Below are positions 7,282-14,785 of a stretch of DNA of 64,000 nucleotides, one piece after another (the first letter of the stretch is position 1; each line of letters begins with the position of its first letter). Source of the DNA: Ferribacterium limneticum (GTDB taxonomy: Bacteria > Pseudomonadota > Gammaproteobacteria > Burkholderiales > Rhodocyclaceae). The stretch spans positions 1,588,001 through 1,652,000 of the forward strand of contig NZ_CP075191.1 in NCBI RefSeq assembly GCF_020510625.1, in the 5' to 3' direction. Both the position numbers and the translations under genes were made by a program. A model generated the notes under the pieces. The model did no database searches. It was not told where the DNA came from and saw only the letters and a program-made list of their open reading frames with translations.

Positions 7282-9999
7282 CTAGCCCGTCAGCGGCTTG
7301 ACGACGCGCTTGACGGCGGTGTCGTCCGGGTGCGGATGGATGGTGAAGCCCAGGCTGGTCATCAGACGGAACATCTTCGAATTGGTCGACAACACGTCGC
7401 CGACCACGGCGCGGTAGCCCTTCATGCGGGCACATTCGATCAGCGCGGTCATCAGCTTGCGGCCGACGCCGCACTTCTGCCAGTCGTCGCCGACAGCCAG
7501 TGCGAACTCGACCGATTCGCCGTCCGGATTGACCACGTAGCGTGCGACGCCAATCTGCTGCTCGTAAGGTTCAATGCCGTCGACGTTGTCCTCGACTTCC
7601 TTGGTGATGGTGGCAACCAGGGCCATTTCACGGTCGTAGTCGATCTGCGTGAAGCGGACCAGCATGGTTTGCGTCAATTCACGCAAGGTATCCATGAAGC
7701 GGTAGTAGCGCGACTCATCGGACATGGCCTTGACGAATTCCTGCTCCATGTCGGCATCTTCCGGGCGGATCGGGCGAATGGTGACGACCTTGCCGTCATT
7801 CATCTGCCAGTCCTGGATCAGGTGCACCGGATACGGATAGATCGCCATGTGGGCGTAGCGGTCGCCAGAGGCGCTGGCGGCATGGTCGATAACGATACGG
7901 GCATCGGCCGCGATGGCGCCATTTTCGTCGACGATCAGCGGATTCAGATCTAGCTCCTGAATCCACGGCAGTTCGCAGACCATTTCGGAAATGCACAGCA
8001 GCACTTCCTTCAGGGCGTCGCGGTCGACCGGTGGCATGTTGTGGAACTGGTCGAGAATCTTCGAGGCACGGGTCGATTCGATCAGATCCTTGGCCAGGAA
8101 CTTGTTCAGTGGCGGCAGGGCCACTGAGCGATCGCTGAAGATTTCAACGTCGAAGCCACCGGCACCAAAGGTGATGACCGGTCCGAAGATCGGGTCACGG
8201 AAGACGCCGATCATCAGTTCGCGGCCGTTCGGGCGCGACAGGAAGGGCTCGATTGAGACGCCGTTGATCTTGGCGTCCGGCCGGCGCTTTTGCACGGTGT
8301 CGATGATGTCGTGGTAAGCGTTGCGCACGGCAGGCGCATTGCCGATGTTCAGGCGAACGCCACCGGCATCGGACTTGTGCGGCAGATCGGGCGAATCGAC
8401 CTTCATGGCGATCGGGAAGCCGATCTGCTCGGCCAGCAGCAGCGCCTCGGTGGCCGTGCGGGCCACCATGGTCTGGGCGACCGGCACCTTGAAGGCCCGC
8501 AGGATGGCCTTCGATTCCATTTCCGACAGCACCTTGCGGCGCTCGGCGAGCAGGGCCTCGATCAGCATCTTGGCGCCTTCGGCTTCCGGTCGGCCATGCT
8601 GGCGAGTCGGCTCCGGTGTCTGCAGCAGCAGCTTCTGGTTACGGTAGTACTTGGAAATATGGTGGAACAGTTCGATCGCGGTTTCCGGCATGCGGAAAGC
8701 TGGAATGCCGGCAGATTCGAGGAGCTTGCGGCCTTCTCGCACCTGCTCCTCACCCATCCAGCAGCAGATGATCGAACGGTTGAGCTTGTCGGCCACTTCG
8801 ATGATGGCCTGGGCGACGGCCAGCGGATCGGTCATCGCCTGCGGCGAGAGCATGACCAGCGTGCTGTCGACACCCGGGTCGTTGGTGACGGCCATGATCG
8901 CGTCGCGGTAGCGCTCCGGCGTCGCATCGCCACCAATATCGATCGGGTTGGCGTGCGACCAGTTGGTCGGCATCGCCTTGTTGAGCACGGCCATCGTCTC
9001 GTTGCTCAGCTCGGCCAGCGGAATGCCCATGTCGCCGGCACGGTCGGCCGCCATGGCGCCCGGCCCGCCGCCGTTGGTGATGATGGCCAGGCGGTTGCCC
9101 AACGGGCGGAATTTGGAGGCCAGCGCCTTGGCCGCGTAGAACAACTGGCCAACGTTCTGGACGCGAACCACGCCGGCACGGCGGACGGCAGCGTCGAAAA
9201 CGCTATCCGAAACAGCCGCCATGCCCGAGTGCATGGCCGTCGCGGCGGCACCGGCCTCGTGACGACCGGCCTTGAGCAGGATGATCGGCTTGATGCGGGC
9301 GGCGGAACGCAGGGCGCTCATGAAGCGGCGGGAGTTACGAATGCCTTCGACGTACATCAGGATGTAGTGCGTGCGGCTGTCGTAGATCAGGTAATCGAGG
9401 ATTTCACCAAAATCGACGTCGGCGGTCATGCCGATGGAGATAACCGACGAGAAACCGACATCGTTAGCCTTGGCCCAGTCGAGTACGGCGGAGCACATGG
9501 CACCGGACTGCGAGACGAGGGCGAGGTTGCCAGGGGCTGCAGTGGTCTTGGAGAAGGTGGCGTTAAGGCCGAGGTCGGGGCGGATGATGCCCAGGCAGTT
9601 GGGGCCGAGGATGCGCACATTGTAGGAACGGGCGATTTCAAGAACCTTGCGCTCCAGCGCGGCACCGATATGGCCGGCTTCCGAAAAGCCGGAAGCGATG
9701 ACGATGACGTTGCGCACGCCGGAACGTCCGCATTGTTCGATCAGCTGCGGCACGGTCTGCGGCCGGGTGGCGATCACCGCCATCTCGACGCGGGCACCGA
9801 TTTCCTCAATCGACTTGTAGGCCTGCTGGCCCTGAATCGTCTCGTGCTTGGGGTTGATGGCGTAGAGGCGCCCCTTGTAACCCGAGCTGAGAATGTTCTT
9901 GAAGATGATGTTGCCGACCGAGTTTTCGCGGTCCGAGGCGCCGATCACGGCCACCGATTTCGGCTCAAAAAGCGCCGTTAGATAGTGCTGTTCCAACAT
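7282..9999 (-). CDS. PatZ-like fused acyl-CoA synthetase (ADP-forming) domain / GNAT acetyltransferase
   Basis: A 905-residue fusion. The order is a CoA-binding Rossmann domain (about 8-130, AVIGASDREN and GPNCLGII), succinyl-CoA-ligase-like domains, an ATP-grasp-like segment (about 480-700), and a GNAT domain (about 735-900, with KCGVGRKLMTALIE as the acetyl-CoA loop). Fusions of this architecture (Pat/PatZ/YfiQ) acetylate the catalytic lysine of AMP-forming acetyl-CoA synthetases and other proteins. The synthetase half is usually catalytically inactive and binds acetyl-CoA. Length is typical. It is a lone gene between two intergenic gaps. Its GNAT end resembles the small GNAT at 17460-17987. 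Confidence 0.88.
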   Translation of the reverse strand: MLEQHYLTALFEPKSVAVIGASDRENSVGNIIFKNILSSGYKGRLYAINPKHETIQGQQAYKSIEEIGARVEMAVIATRPQTVPQLIEQCGRSGVRNVIVIASGFSEAGHIGAALERKVLEIARSYNVRILGPNCLGIIRPDLGLNATFSKTTAAPGNLALVSQSGAMCSAVLDWAKANDVGFSSVISIGMTADVDFGEILDYLIYDSRTHYILMYVEGIRNSRRFMSALRSAARIKPIILLKAGRHEAGAAATAMHSGMAAVSDSVFDAAVRRAGVVRVQNVGQLFYAAKALASKFRPLGNRLAIITNGGGPGAMAADRAGDMGIPLAELSNETMAVLNKAMPTNWSHANPIDIGGDATPERYRDAIMAVTNDPGVDSTLVMLSPQAMTDPLAVAQAIIEVADKLNRSIICCWMGEEQVREGRKLLESAGIPAFRMPETAIELFHHISKYYRNQKLLLQTPEPTRQHGRPEAEGAKMLIEALLAERRKVLSEMESKAILRAFKVPVAQTMVARTATEALLLAEQIGFPIAMKVDSPDLPHKSDAGGVRLNIGNAPAVRNAYHDIIDTVQKRRPDAKINGVSIEPFLSRPNGRELMIGVFRDPIFGPVITFGAGGFDVEIFSDRSVALPPLNKFLAKDLIESTRASKILDQFHNMPPVDRDALKEVLLCISEMVCELPWIQELDLNPLIVDENGAIAADARIVIDHAASASGDRYAHMAIYPYPVHLIQDWQMNDGKVVTIRPIRPEDADMEQEFVKAMSDESRYYRFMDTLRELTQTMLVRFTQIDYDREMALVATITKEVEDNVDGIEPYEQQIGVARYVVNPDGESVEFALAVGDDWQKCGVGRKLMTALIECARMKGYRAVVGDVLSTNSKMFRLMTSLGFTIHPHPDDTAVKRVVKPLTG

Positions 10000-10085
10000 G
10001 GCAAGCCCCTTGTTAGGCTGTTATTGTGCAGTGCAGAAGTTTGGCACATTGACGGTCTATTGTCATTGACCATATAGGGTTATTC

Positions 10086-10493
10086 CTAGGGGACAAGTCT
10101 GCACTCAAGCAACATCGATTGCGACAGGGCACGGTGCACCGGGCACTTGTTGGCGATCTCCAGGAGACGCTGGCGCTGCTCATCGGTCAACTCGCCTTCC
10201 AGGACGATATCGCGGTGGATGCAGTCGCGGGTGACGCCGTCCACCTCGACTTTTTCGTGGCTGAGCGTGACGCTGACCTTGGTAAGCGCGAGGCCCTTGC
10301 GTTCGGCGTACATGCGCAAGGTCATCGAGGTGCAGGCGCCAAGGCCGGACATCAAAAAGTCGAATGGGGCAGGGCCGGCATCGGCGCCGCCCATGCTGGC
10401 TGGCTCGTCGGCAATCAATTGATGCTGGCCGACAGTCACGCCCTGCTGGTATCTTCCCTTTCCATTTTCTGCGACAACCACGACTCCCGACAT
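10086..10493 (-). CDS. OsmC/Ohr family peroxide-reducing protein
   Basis: A 135-residue protein with both redox cysteines of the OsmC family: GLGACTSMTL (peroxidatic Cys) and CPVHRAL (resolving Cys). Members reduce organic hydroperoxides in the cytoplasm. A strong AGGAGG ribosome binding site lies 6 nt upstream of its ATG. That site falls inside the coding sequence of the divergent methyltransferase gene, because the two start codons share the same CATG (10491-10494). Confidence 0.88.
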   Translation of the reverse strand: MSGVVVVAENGKGRYQQGVTVGQHQLIADEPASMGGADAGPAPFDFLMSGLGACTSMTLRMYAERKGLALTKVSVTLSHEKVEVDGVTRDCIHRDIVLEGELTDEQRQRLLEIANKCPVHRALSQSMLLECRLVP

Positions 10494-11031
10494 GTCAGCC
10501 TCCTTGAATGAAATCGTTCAGATCATACCGCCTTCTCCCTGGGTGGCGCGCTATTGCGACCTGATGCCGGCGTCCGGTGAAGTCCTTGATCTGGCCTGCG
10601 GTAGTGGGCGCCATGCGCGGCTGTTGGCCGCACGGGGACATTCGGTGCTGGCGGTCGACCGGGATCTGGCCGCAATTGCCGGTTTGGAGGGCGTGGCTGG
10701 TATCCGGGCGCGACAACTCGATCTGGAGTGCGGCGAGTGGCCGCTGGCCGGGCAGTCGTTCAGCGGCATCGTGGTCACCAACTACCTGTGGCGACCGCGC
10801 TTGCCAGACCTGCTGGCCATGCTGGCCCCCGGTGGTGTGCTGATTTACGAAACCTTCATGCTCGGCAACGAAGCCTACGGCAAGCCGTCGAACCCTGATT
10901 TCCTGTTGCGGCCAGGGGAGTTGCGCGAGGTGGCACAGGCCGCCGGCTTGCGTGAGATCGCCTTCGAGGAAGGTTACACGGCCAGCCCGAAGCCGGCCAT
11001 GCGTCAGGCGATCTGCGCTGTCCGCGACTGA
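10492..11031 (+). CDS. Class I SAM-dependent methyltransferase
   Basis: A 179-residue methyltransferase with motif I (VLDLACGSGRHARLLA), motif II (AVDRDLAAI) and a post-I acidic segment. It resembles the small TehB-like methyltransferases found in many Proteobacteria, whose substrates are mostly unknown. Its ATG at 10492 overlaps the ATG of osmC on the other strand. It has no clear ribosome binding site, so translation may start weakly or from a short leader. The 3' end overlaps that of mnmH by 28 nt. Confidence 0.82.
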   Translation: MSASLNEIVQIIPPSPWVARYCDLMPASGEVLDLACGSGRHARLLAARGHSVLAVDRDLAAIAGLEGVAGIRARQLDLECGEWPLAGQSFSGIVVTNYLWRPRLPDLLAMLAPGGVLIYETFMLGNEAYGKPSNPDFLLRPGELREVAQAAGLREIAFEEGYTASPKPAMRQAICAVRD

Positions 11032-12065
11032 ACGATGGCGGCAGCCAGCCGCTGGATGCCGTCTTCGGACAGATCATCGGTCGAGAAACTGCCTGGATTC
11101 TGCAGGCCCGTGTAGTTGCGATCCTGCGAGCGCTGGTAGAGCGGATCGTAATGCTGTTCGAGCAGTTCGCGCACCAGCGTCGGCCAGTCGCCGTCGCGGA
11201 TCAGCTGCTGCCAGCGATCCAGCGTTTCGCGGCTTTGCAGCGTGCGCAGCGCGTCGAGGCGGCCACACAGAAACTCGGGCAAGGTCAGGAAATAATCGTA
11301 ATCCTTGAGCAGGAAGGCGACGCGGGCATCCAGCGTGGCATCGACGGCGACAAACTCGCCGCTGCGGATGCGTTCGATCATCGCTTCCGGCACATGCAGG
11401 TTGCCGATTTTTCGGCTCTCGGCCTCGACATAGACCGGGCGGGCCGGATCGAGTGCCGCCAGGGCCAGCATCAGTGAGGTTTCAAACCCCTTTTGCGAGG
11501 GCTGCGGCGAATCAGGCAGCACGCCAAGTACCGAGCCCTTGTGATTGGCCAGGTTTTCCAGATCAAGCACCTGCTCACCCAGCGCCCCGATGGCCTGCAG
11601 GATGCGCGTCTTGGCGCTGCCGGTGGCGCCACCGATGACGATGAAATGGTAGTGCTGCGGCAATTCCTCCAGCTGGGCGATGACATGGCTGCGCCACGCC
11701 TTGTAGCCGCCATCCAGTTGCCCGGCCTGCCAGCCGATGGCCTTGAAGATGGTCGTCATCGACCCGCTGCGGTCGCCGCCGCGCCAACAGTAGATCAGCG
11801 GCTTCCAGCTTTTCGGCCGGTCGAGGAAGCTTTCCTTGAGGTGCCTGGCAATGTTTTCGGAAACCAGCGCCGCGCCGATCTTCTTCGCCTCGAACGGCGA
11901 AACCTGCTTGTAGAGCGTGCCAACCTGGATGCGCTGTTCGTTATCCAGCACCGGGCAATTGATGGCACCGGGGATGTGGTCTTCGGCAAATTCGGCGGGG
12001 GTGCGGACGTCGATGATCTCGTCGTACTTCGCGAGATCGGCCACGGTAGGGCGATTGGGTTTCAT
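11004..12065 (-). CDS. mnmH: tRNA 2-selenouridine/geranyl-2-thiouridine synthase
   Basis: A 353-residue MnmH/SelU protein. The N-terminal rhodanese domain (about 5-130) carries the catalytic cysteine in LIYCWRGGDRSGSM. A P-loop domain follows with GGATGSAKT near residue 145. The enzyme converts 2-thiouridine at the tRNA wobble position, through a geranylated intermediate, to 2-selenouridine using selenophosphate. selD, selA and selB are not in the window. Its stop overlaps the convergent methyltransferase gene, and its start lies 5 nt after the stop of the esterase gene on the opposite side. Confidence 0.9.
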   Translation of the reverse strand: MKPNRPTVADLAKYDEIIDVRTPAEFAEDHIPGAINCPVLDNEQRIQVGTLYKQVSPFEAKKIGAALVSENIARHLKESFLDRPKSWKPLIYCWRGGDRSGSMTTIFKAIGWQAGQLDGGYKAWRSHVIAQLEELPQHYHFIVIGGATGSAKTRILQAIGALGEQVLDLENLANHKGSVLGVLPDSPQPSQKGFETSLMLALAALDPARPVYVEAESRKIGNLHVPEAMIERIRSGEFVAVDATLDARVAFLLKDYDYFLTLPEFLCGRLDALRTLQSRETLDRWQQLIRDGDWPTLVRELLEQHYDPLYQRSQDRNYTGLQNPGSFSTDDLSEDGIQRLAAAIVQSRTAQIA

Positions 12066-12070
12066 CGGCT

Positions 12071-12673
12071 CTATTTTAACAGCGGCACAATGGCCGGCCA
12101 GACGTGGTCGAGAATCAGCGGCTGGGCCTCGGCCAGCGGATGCAGGTTGTCGGGCTGGAAATAGCGCGGGTTGGCCGCCACCGGTTCGAGCAGGAAATCA
12201 ACCAGCGGCGCCTTCTTGGCCTTGGCAATGTCGACAAAGCTGCTATGGAAATCGGCGGCATAAGGCCCGTAATTTGGCGGCAGGCGCATGCCGGCCAGCA
12301 CGACGCGGGCGCCGGCCGAGCGCGCGGCATCGACCATGGCATTCAGGTTGTCGCGCATCTGGGCCAGTGGCAGGCCGCGCAGCCCGTCGTTGGCACCCAG
12401 CGCAATGACCACGATCGCCGGCTGGTAAGTCTTGAGGGCAGGGGTCAGACGCGAACGTCCGCCGGCCGTGGTTTCTCCCGAGATCGACAGGTTGGCAACG
12501 CTATAATCAAGGCGTTTATCGCTCAGCCGCGTGCCGAGCAGCGAAGGCCAGGCCTGTTCGGGCCGGATGCCATAGCCGGCCGACAGCGAGTCGCCCATGA
12601 CCAGAATGGTTTTGGCGGCCAGGGCTGGCGTGGTTGAAACGAGCAGGGCAAACAGGACAAGGATGAACCGCAT
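12071..12673 (-). CDS. tesA: SGNH arylesterase / thioesterase I (TesA-like)
   Basis: About 200 residues with a signal peptide (MRFILVLFALLVSTTPALAA). The SGNH blocks are all present: GDSLSAGYG (nucleophile Ser), the Gly block in ISGETTAGG, GANDGLRG (Asn), and DNLHP (catalytic Asp and His). Family members hydrolyse acyl-CoA, lysophospholipids and aryl esters in the periplasm. The start at 12673 is chosen because of the signal peptide; the frame extends upstream to 12817. The ATG shares a CATG with the divergent ybbA-like gene, the same neighbour pair as in E. coli. Confidence 0.9.
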   Translation of the reverse strand: MRFILVLFALLVSTTPALAAKTILVMGDSLSAGYGIRPEQAWPSLLGTRLSDKRLDYSVANLSISGETTAGGRSRLTPALKTYQPAIVVIALGANDGLRGLPLAQMRDNLNAMVDAARSAGARVVLAGMRLPPNYGPYAADFHSSFVDIAKAKKAPLVDFLLEPVAANPRYFQPDNLHPLAEAQPLILDHVWPAIVPLLK

Positions 12674-13346
12674 GGCAGTTGGACCGGTGATTGAAGTATC
12701 TGGATTGGGCAAGACCGTCGATAACGGCGGCGAGCCGCTGACGATTTTGCAGGATATTTCCTTTTCGGTCATGCCGGGTGAAACCGTCGCCATCGTTGGC
12801 GCCTCCGGTTCCGGCAAATCGACGCTGCTCGGCCTGCTTGCCGGGCTGGATTCGCCGACTGCCGGCGAAGTCCGCCTGGACCGCGAATCCCTGAATGGCC
12901 TCGACGAAGACCAACGGGCAAAACTGCGCGGCCGCTTGCTCGGCTTCGTCTTTCAGTCCTTCCAGCTACTGCCCTCGCTGACCGCGCTGGAAAACGTCAT
13001 GCTGCCGCTCGAACTCGCCGGCACCGCCTCAGCGGCCGACACGGCACGCGACTGGCTGACCCGCGTCGGCCTCGCCCACCGCCTGAAGCACTACCCCAAA
13101 CACCTGTCCGGCGGCGAACAGCAACGCGTCGCCCTGGCCCGCGCCTTCGCCCCCAACCCGCAACTGGTGCTGGCCGATGAACCGACCGGCAACCTCGATG
13201 CCGCCACCGGCCAGCAGATCATCGACCTGATGTTCGACCTGAATGCCAAACAGGGAACCACCTTGCTGCTGGTCACCCACGACGAAGCCATCGCCGCCCG
13301 CTGCGGCCGTATCCTGCGTATTCAGTCCGGTCAGTTGGCTGGCTGA
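12672..13346 (+). CDS. ybbA: ABC transporter ATP-binding protein, YbbA-like
   Basis: A 224-residue ATPase of the LolD/MacB group. It has Walker A (GASGSGKST), Q-loop (FVFQSFQLLP), signature (LSGGEQQRVALARA), Walker B (LVLADEPTGNLD) and H-loop (LLVTHDE). In E. coli, ybbA is followed by the large permease gene ybbP. Here no permease follows, because the next gene is on the other strand and overlaps the 3' end by 16 nt. The partner must be encoded elsewhere or is lost. The start at 12672 overlaps the esterase start codon. Confidence 0.88.
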   Translation: MAVGPVIEVSGLGKTVDNGGEPLTILQDISFSVMPGETVAIVGASGSGKSTLLGLLAGLDSPTAGEVRLDRESLNGLDEDQRAKLRGRLLGFVFQSFQLLPSLTALENVMLPLELAGTASAADTARDWLTRVGLAHRLKHYPKHLSGGEQQRVALARAFAPNPQLVLADEPTGNLDAATGQQIIDLMFDLNAKQGTTLLLVTHDEAIAARCGRILRIQSGQLAG

Positions 13347-14548
13347 GTTTTCGGTTTGCGGTAGATGAGGAGGCTGCGCTTTTCGTCATCCGGGTGGGCG
13401 AAGCCTACCTGACCCTGTTTCACTTCACCCATCAGCACCATGTTGTCGCTGATTGCCTCGTGATCATCTTTGGTAAACGGCGGTGAATATGTCGTGATCA
13501 CCCCATAGACGGGTTTTTGCAGGTTTTCCAGCGCGGCGCGGATTTTCGGGCCTTCGGCGCTGCCGGCCTGATTGATTGCTGCCATCAGCAGCAGCGCCGA
13601 GTCGTAGCCTTGGGCGGCCGAGACTGCCGAGGGAATGCGCTTGCCACCGTTGGCATTGTGATAAGCGCTAATGAAGGAAGTTCGGCGGTAGTTGTTCGGC
13701 GCCTCGACGAAGGTTTGCGGCATGCGCGCACCTTCGGCGTTCTTGCCGGCAGCTCCGATGAAATTTGGCAGCGACAGCGGCCAGCTGCCGATCATCGGCA
13801 CTTTCCAGCCCATCTTGGCCCGACTATTGGCGATGACGGCCAGTTCCGGGCCGATGGCATAGGTCAGGATCGCCTCGGCCCCGGCCTCGCGGGCTCGCTG
13901 CAGGTTGGCGGCGAGATCCTTGGTGCCGGGGGCAAAACTTTCGACCGCCACGGGTTTGAGTTCGAGTGCGGCGAGTTCCCGGGTTAGCTGGTCGCGCCCT
14001 TGTTCGCCATAGGGCGTGCTGTCGTGGAAAATGGCGAGCTTGCTGTAGCGGCCGCGCTTGACTGCCTCGCGAACGATCATCGCGGCCTGGATGTCGTCGC
14101 TGGCCGAGTTCCGGAAAACGTAGCTGTCCTGGACGGTCGGCGGGAGAAACTGCCGGGCCACGGTGCTGCCGGTCGCAACGTTGACGATCACCGGCAGATG
14201 GGCTTCCTGGTAGGTTTTTAGCGAAGCGAGCGCGACGCCCGTGTTGATGAAACCCAGTCCGGCAACCACCTTGTCCTGGCGAATGGCCTCCTCAACCACC
14301 TGCTTGCCGGTCGCCGGGTCGCCCTTGTCATCCTTTTCGACCAGAACTAATTGGCGCCCGAGCAGCCCGCCGCCCAGATTCATTTCGCTGATCGCCAGGC
14401 GGACACCGGCCAGCATCGACTGGCCCATCGGCGATGAAGGGCCGGAGTAGGGGCCAGTCACGGCGATCCGGATCGGTTCCGCCGCCGAAGCGGCCTGGGC
14501 GCAGAAGCAGAGCGCAATGCCGCTCATGACGGCTGAAATTTTTTTCAT
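13331..14548 (-). CDS. Branched-chain amino acid type ABC transporter substrate-binding protein
   Basis: A 405-residue periplasmic binding protein of the LivJ/LivK class (Peripla_BP_6). The signal peptide (MKKISAVMSGIALCFCAQAASAA) is followed by the two-lobed ligand domain, with IAVTGPYSGPSSPMGQ near the start of the mature chain. AAGG-type AGGAGGAAAC lies directly before the ATG. No permease or ATPase genes of a Liv system are adjacent, so this is an orphan receptor. The ligand may be an amino acid, an aromatic compound or a short organic acid; the sequence does not decide. Confidence 0.85.
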   Translation of the reverse strand: MKKISAVMSGIALCFCAQAASAAEPIRIAVTGPYSGPSSPMGQSMLAGVRLAISEMNLGGGLLGRQLVLVEKDDKGDPATGKQVVEEAIRQDKVVAGLGFINTGVALASLKTYQEAHLPVIVNVATGSTVARQFLPPTVQDSYVFRNSASDDIQAAMIVREAVKRGRYSKLAIFHDSTPYGEQGRDQLTRELAALELKPVAVESFAPGTKDLAANLQRAREAGAEAILTYAIGPELAVIANSRAKMGWKVPMIGSWPLSLPNFIGAAGKNAEGARMPQTFVEAPNNYRRTSFISAYHNANGGKRIPSAVSAAQGYDSALLLMAAINQAGSAEGPKIRAALENLQKPVYGVITTYSPPFTKDDHEAISDNMVLMGEVKQGQVGFAHPDDEKRSLLIYRKPKTQPAN

Positions 14549-14785
14549 GTTTCCTCCTTGGTGGGAGGCAAGCCTAGTGCTCTGGCGATGCGAGCGGAAT
14601 TAGGGTTGTCACTAAGCGGGAAAACCCGTATTCAGGCCTGTTTATGCGGGATGCCGGCAGTCTCCGGAACCGCTTTCCGGGCCGAAAAGCGCTCGGAACT
14701 CCGCCGGCTCAGGTCAGCTTGCCATCTCCAATCGGACGAAGTCGGGCTCCTTGGTGGCCAACTCGTGGATGGTCGCCGGGGCGAT

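Noticed and set aside
8290-9981. A 563-codon plus-strand frame antisense to the PatZ-like gene.
   Set aside because: It is Asp/His/Gly/Val-rich with no family motif, as expected from the complement of GC-rich coding DNA.
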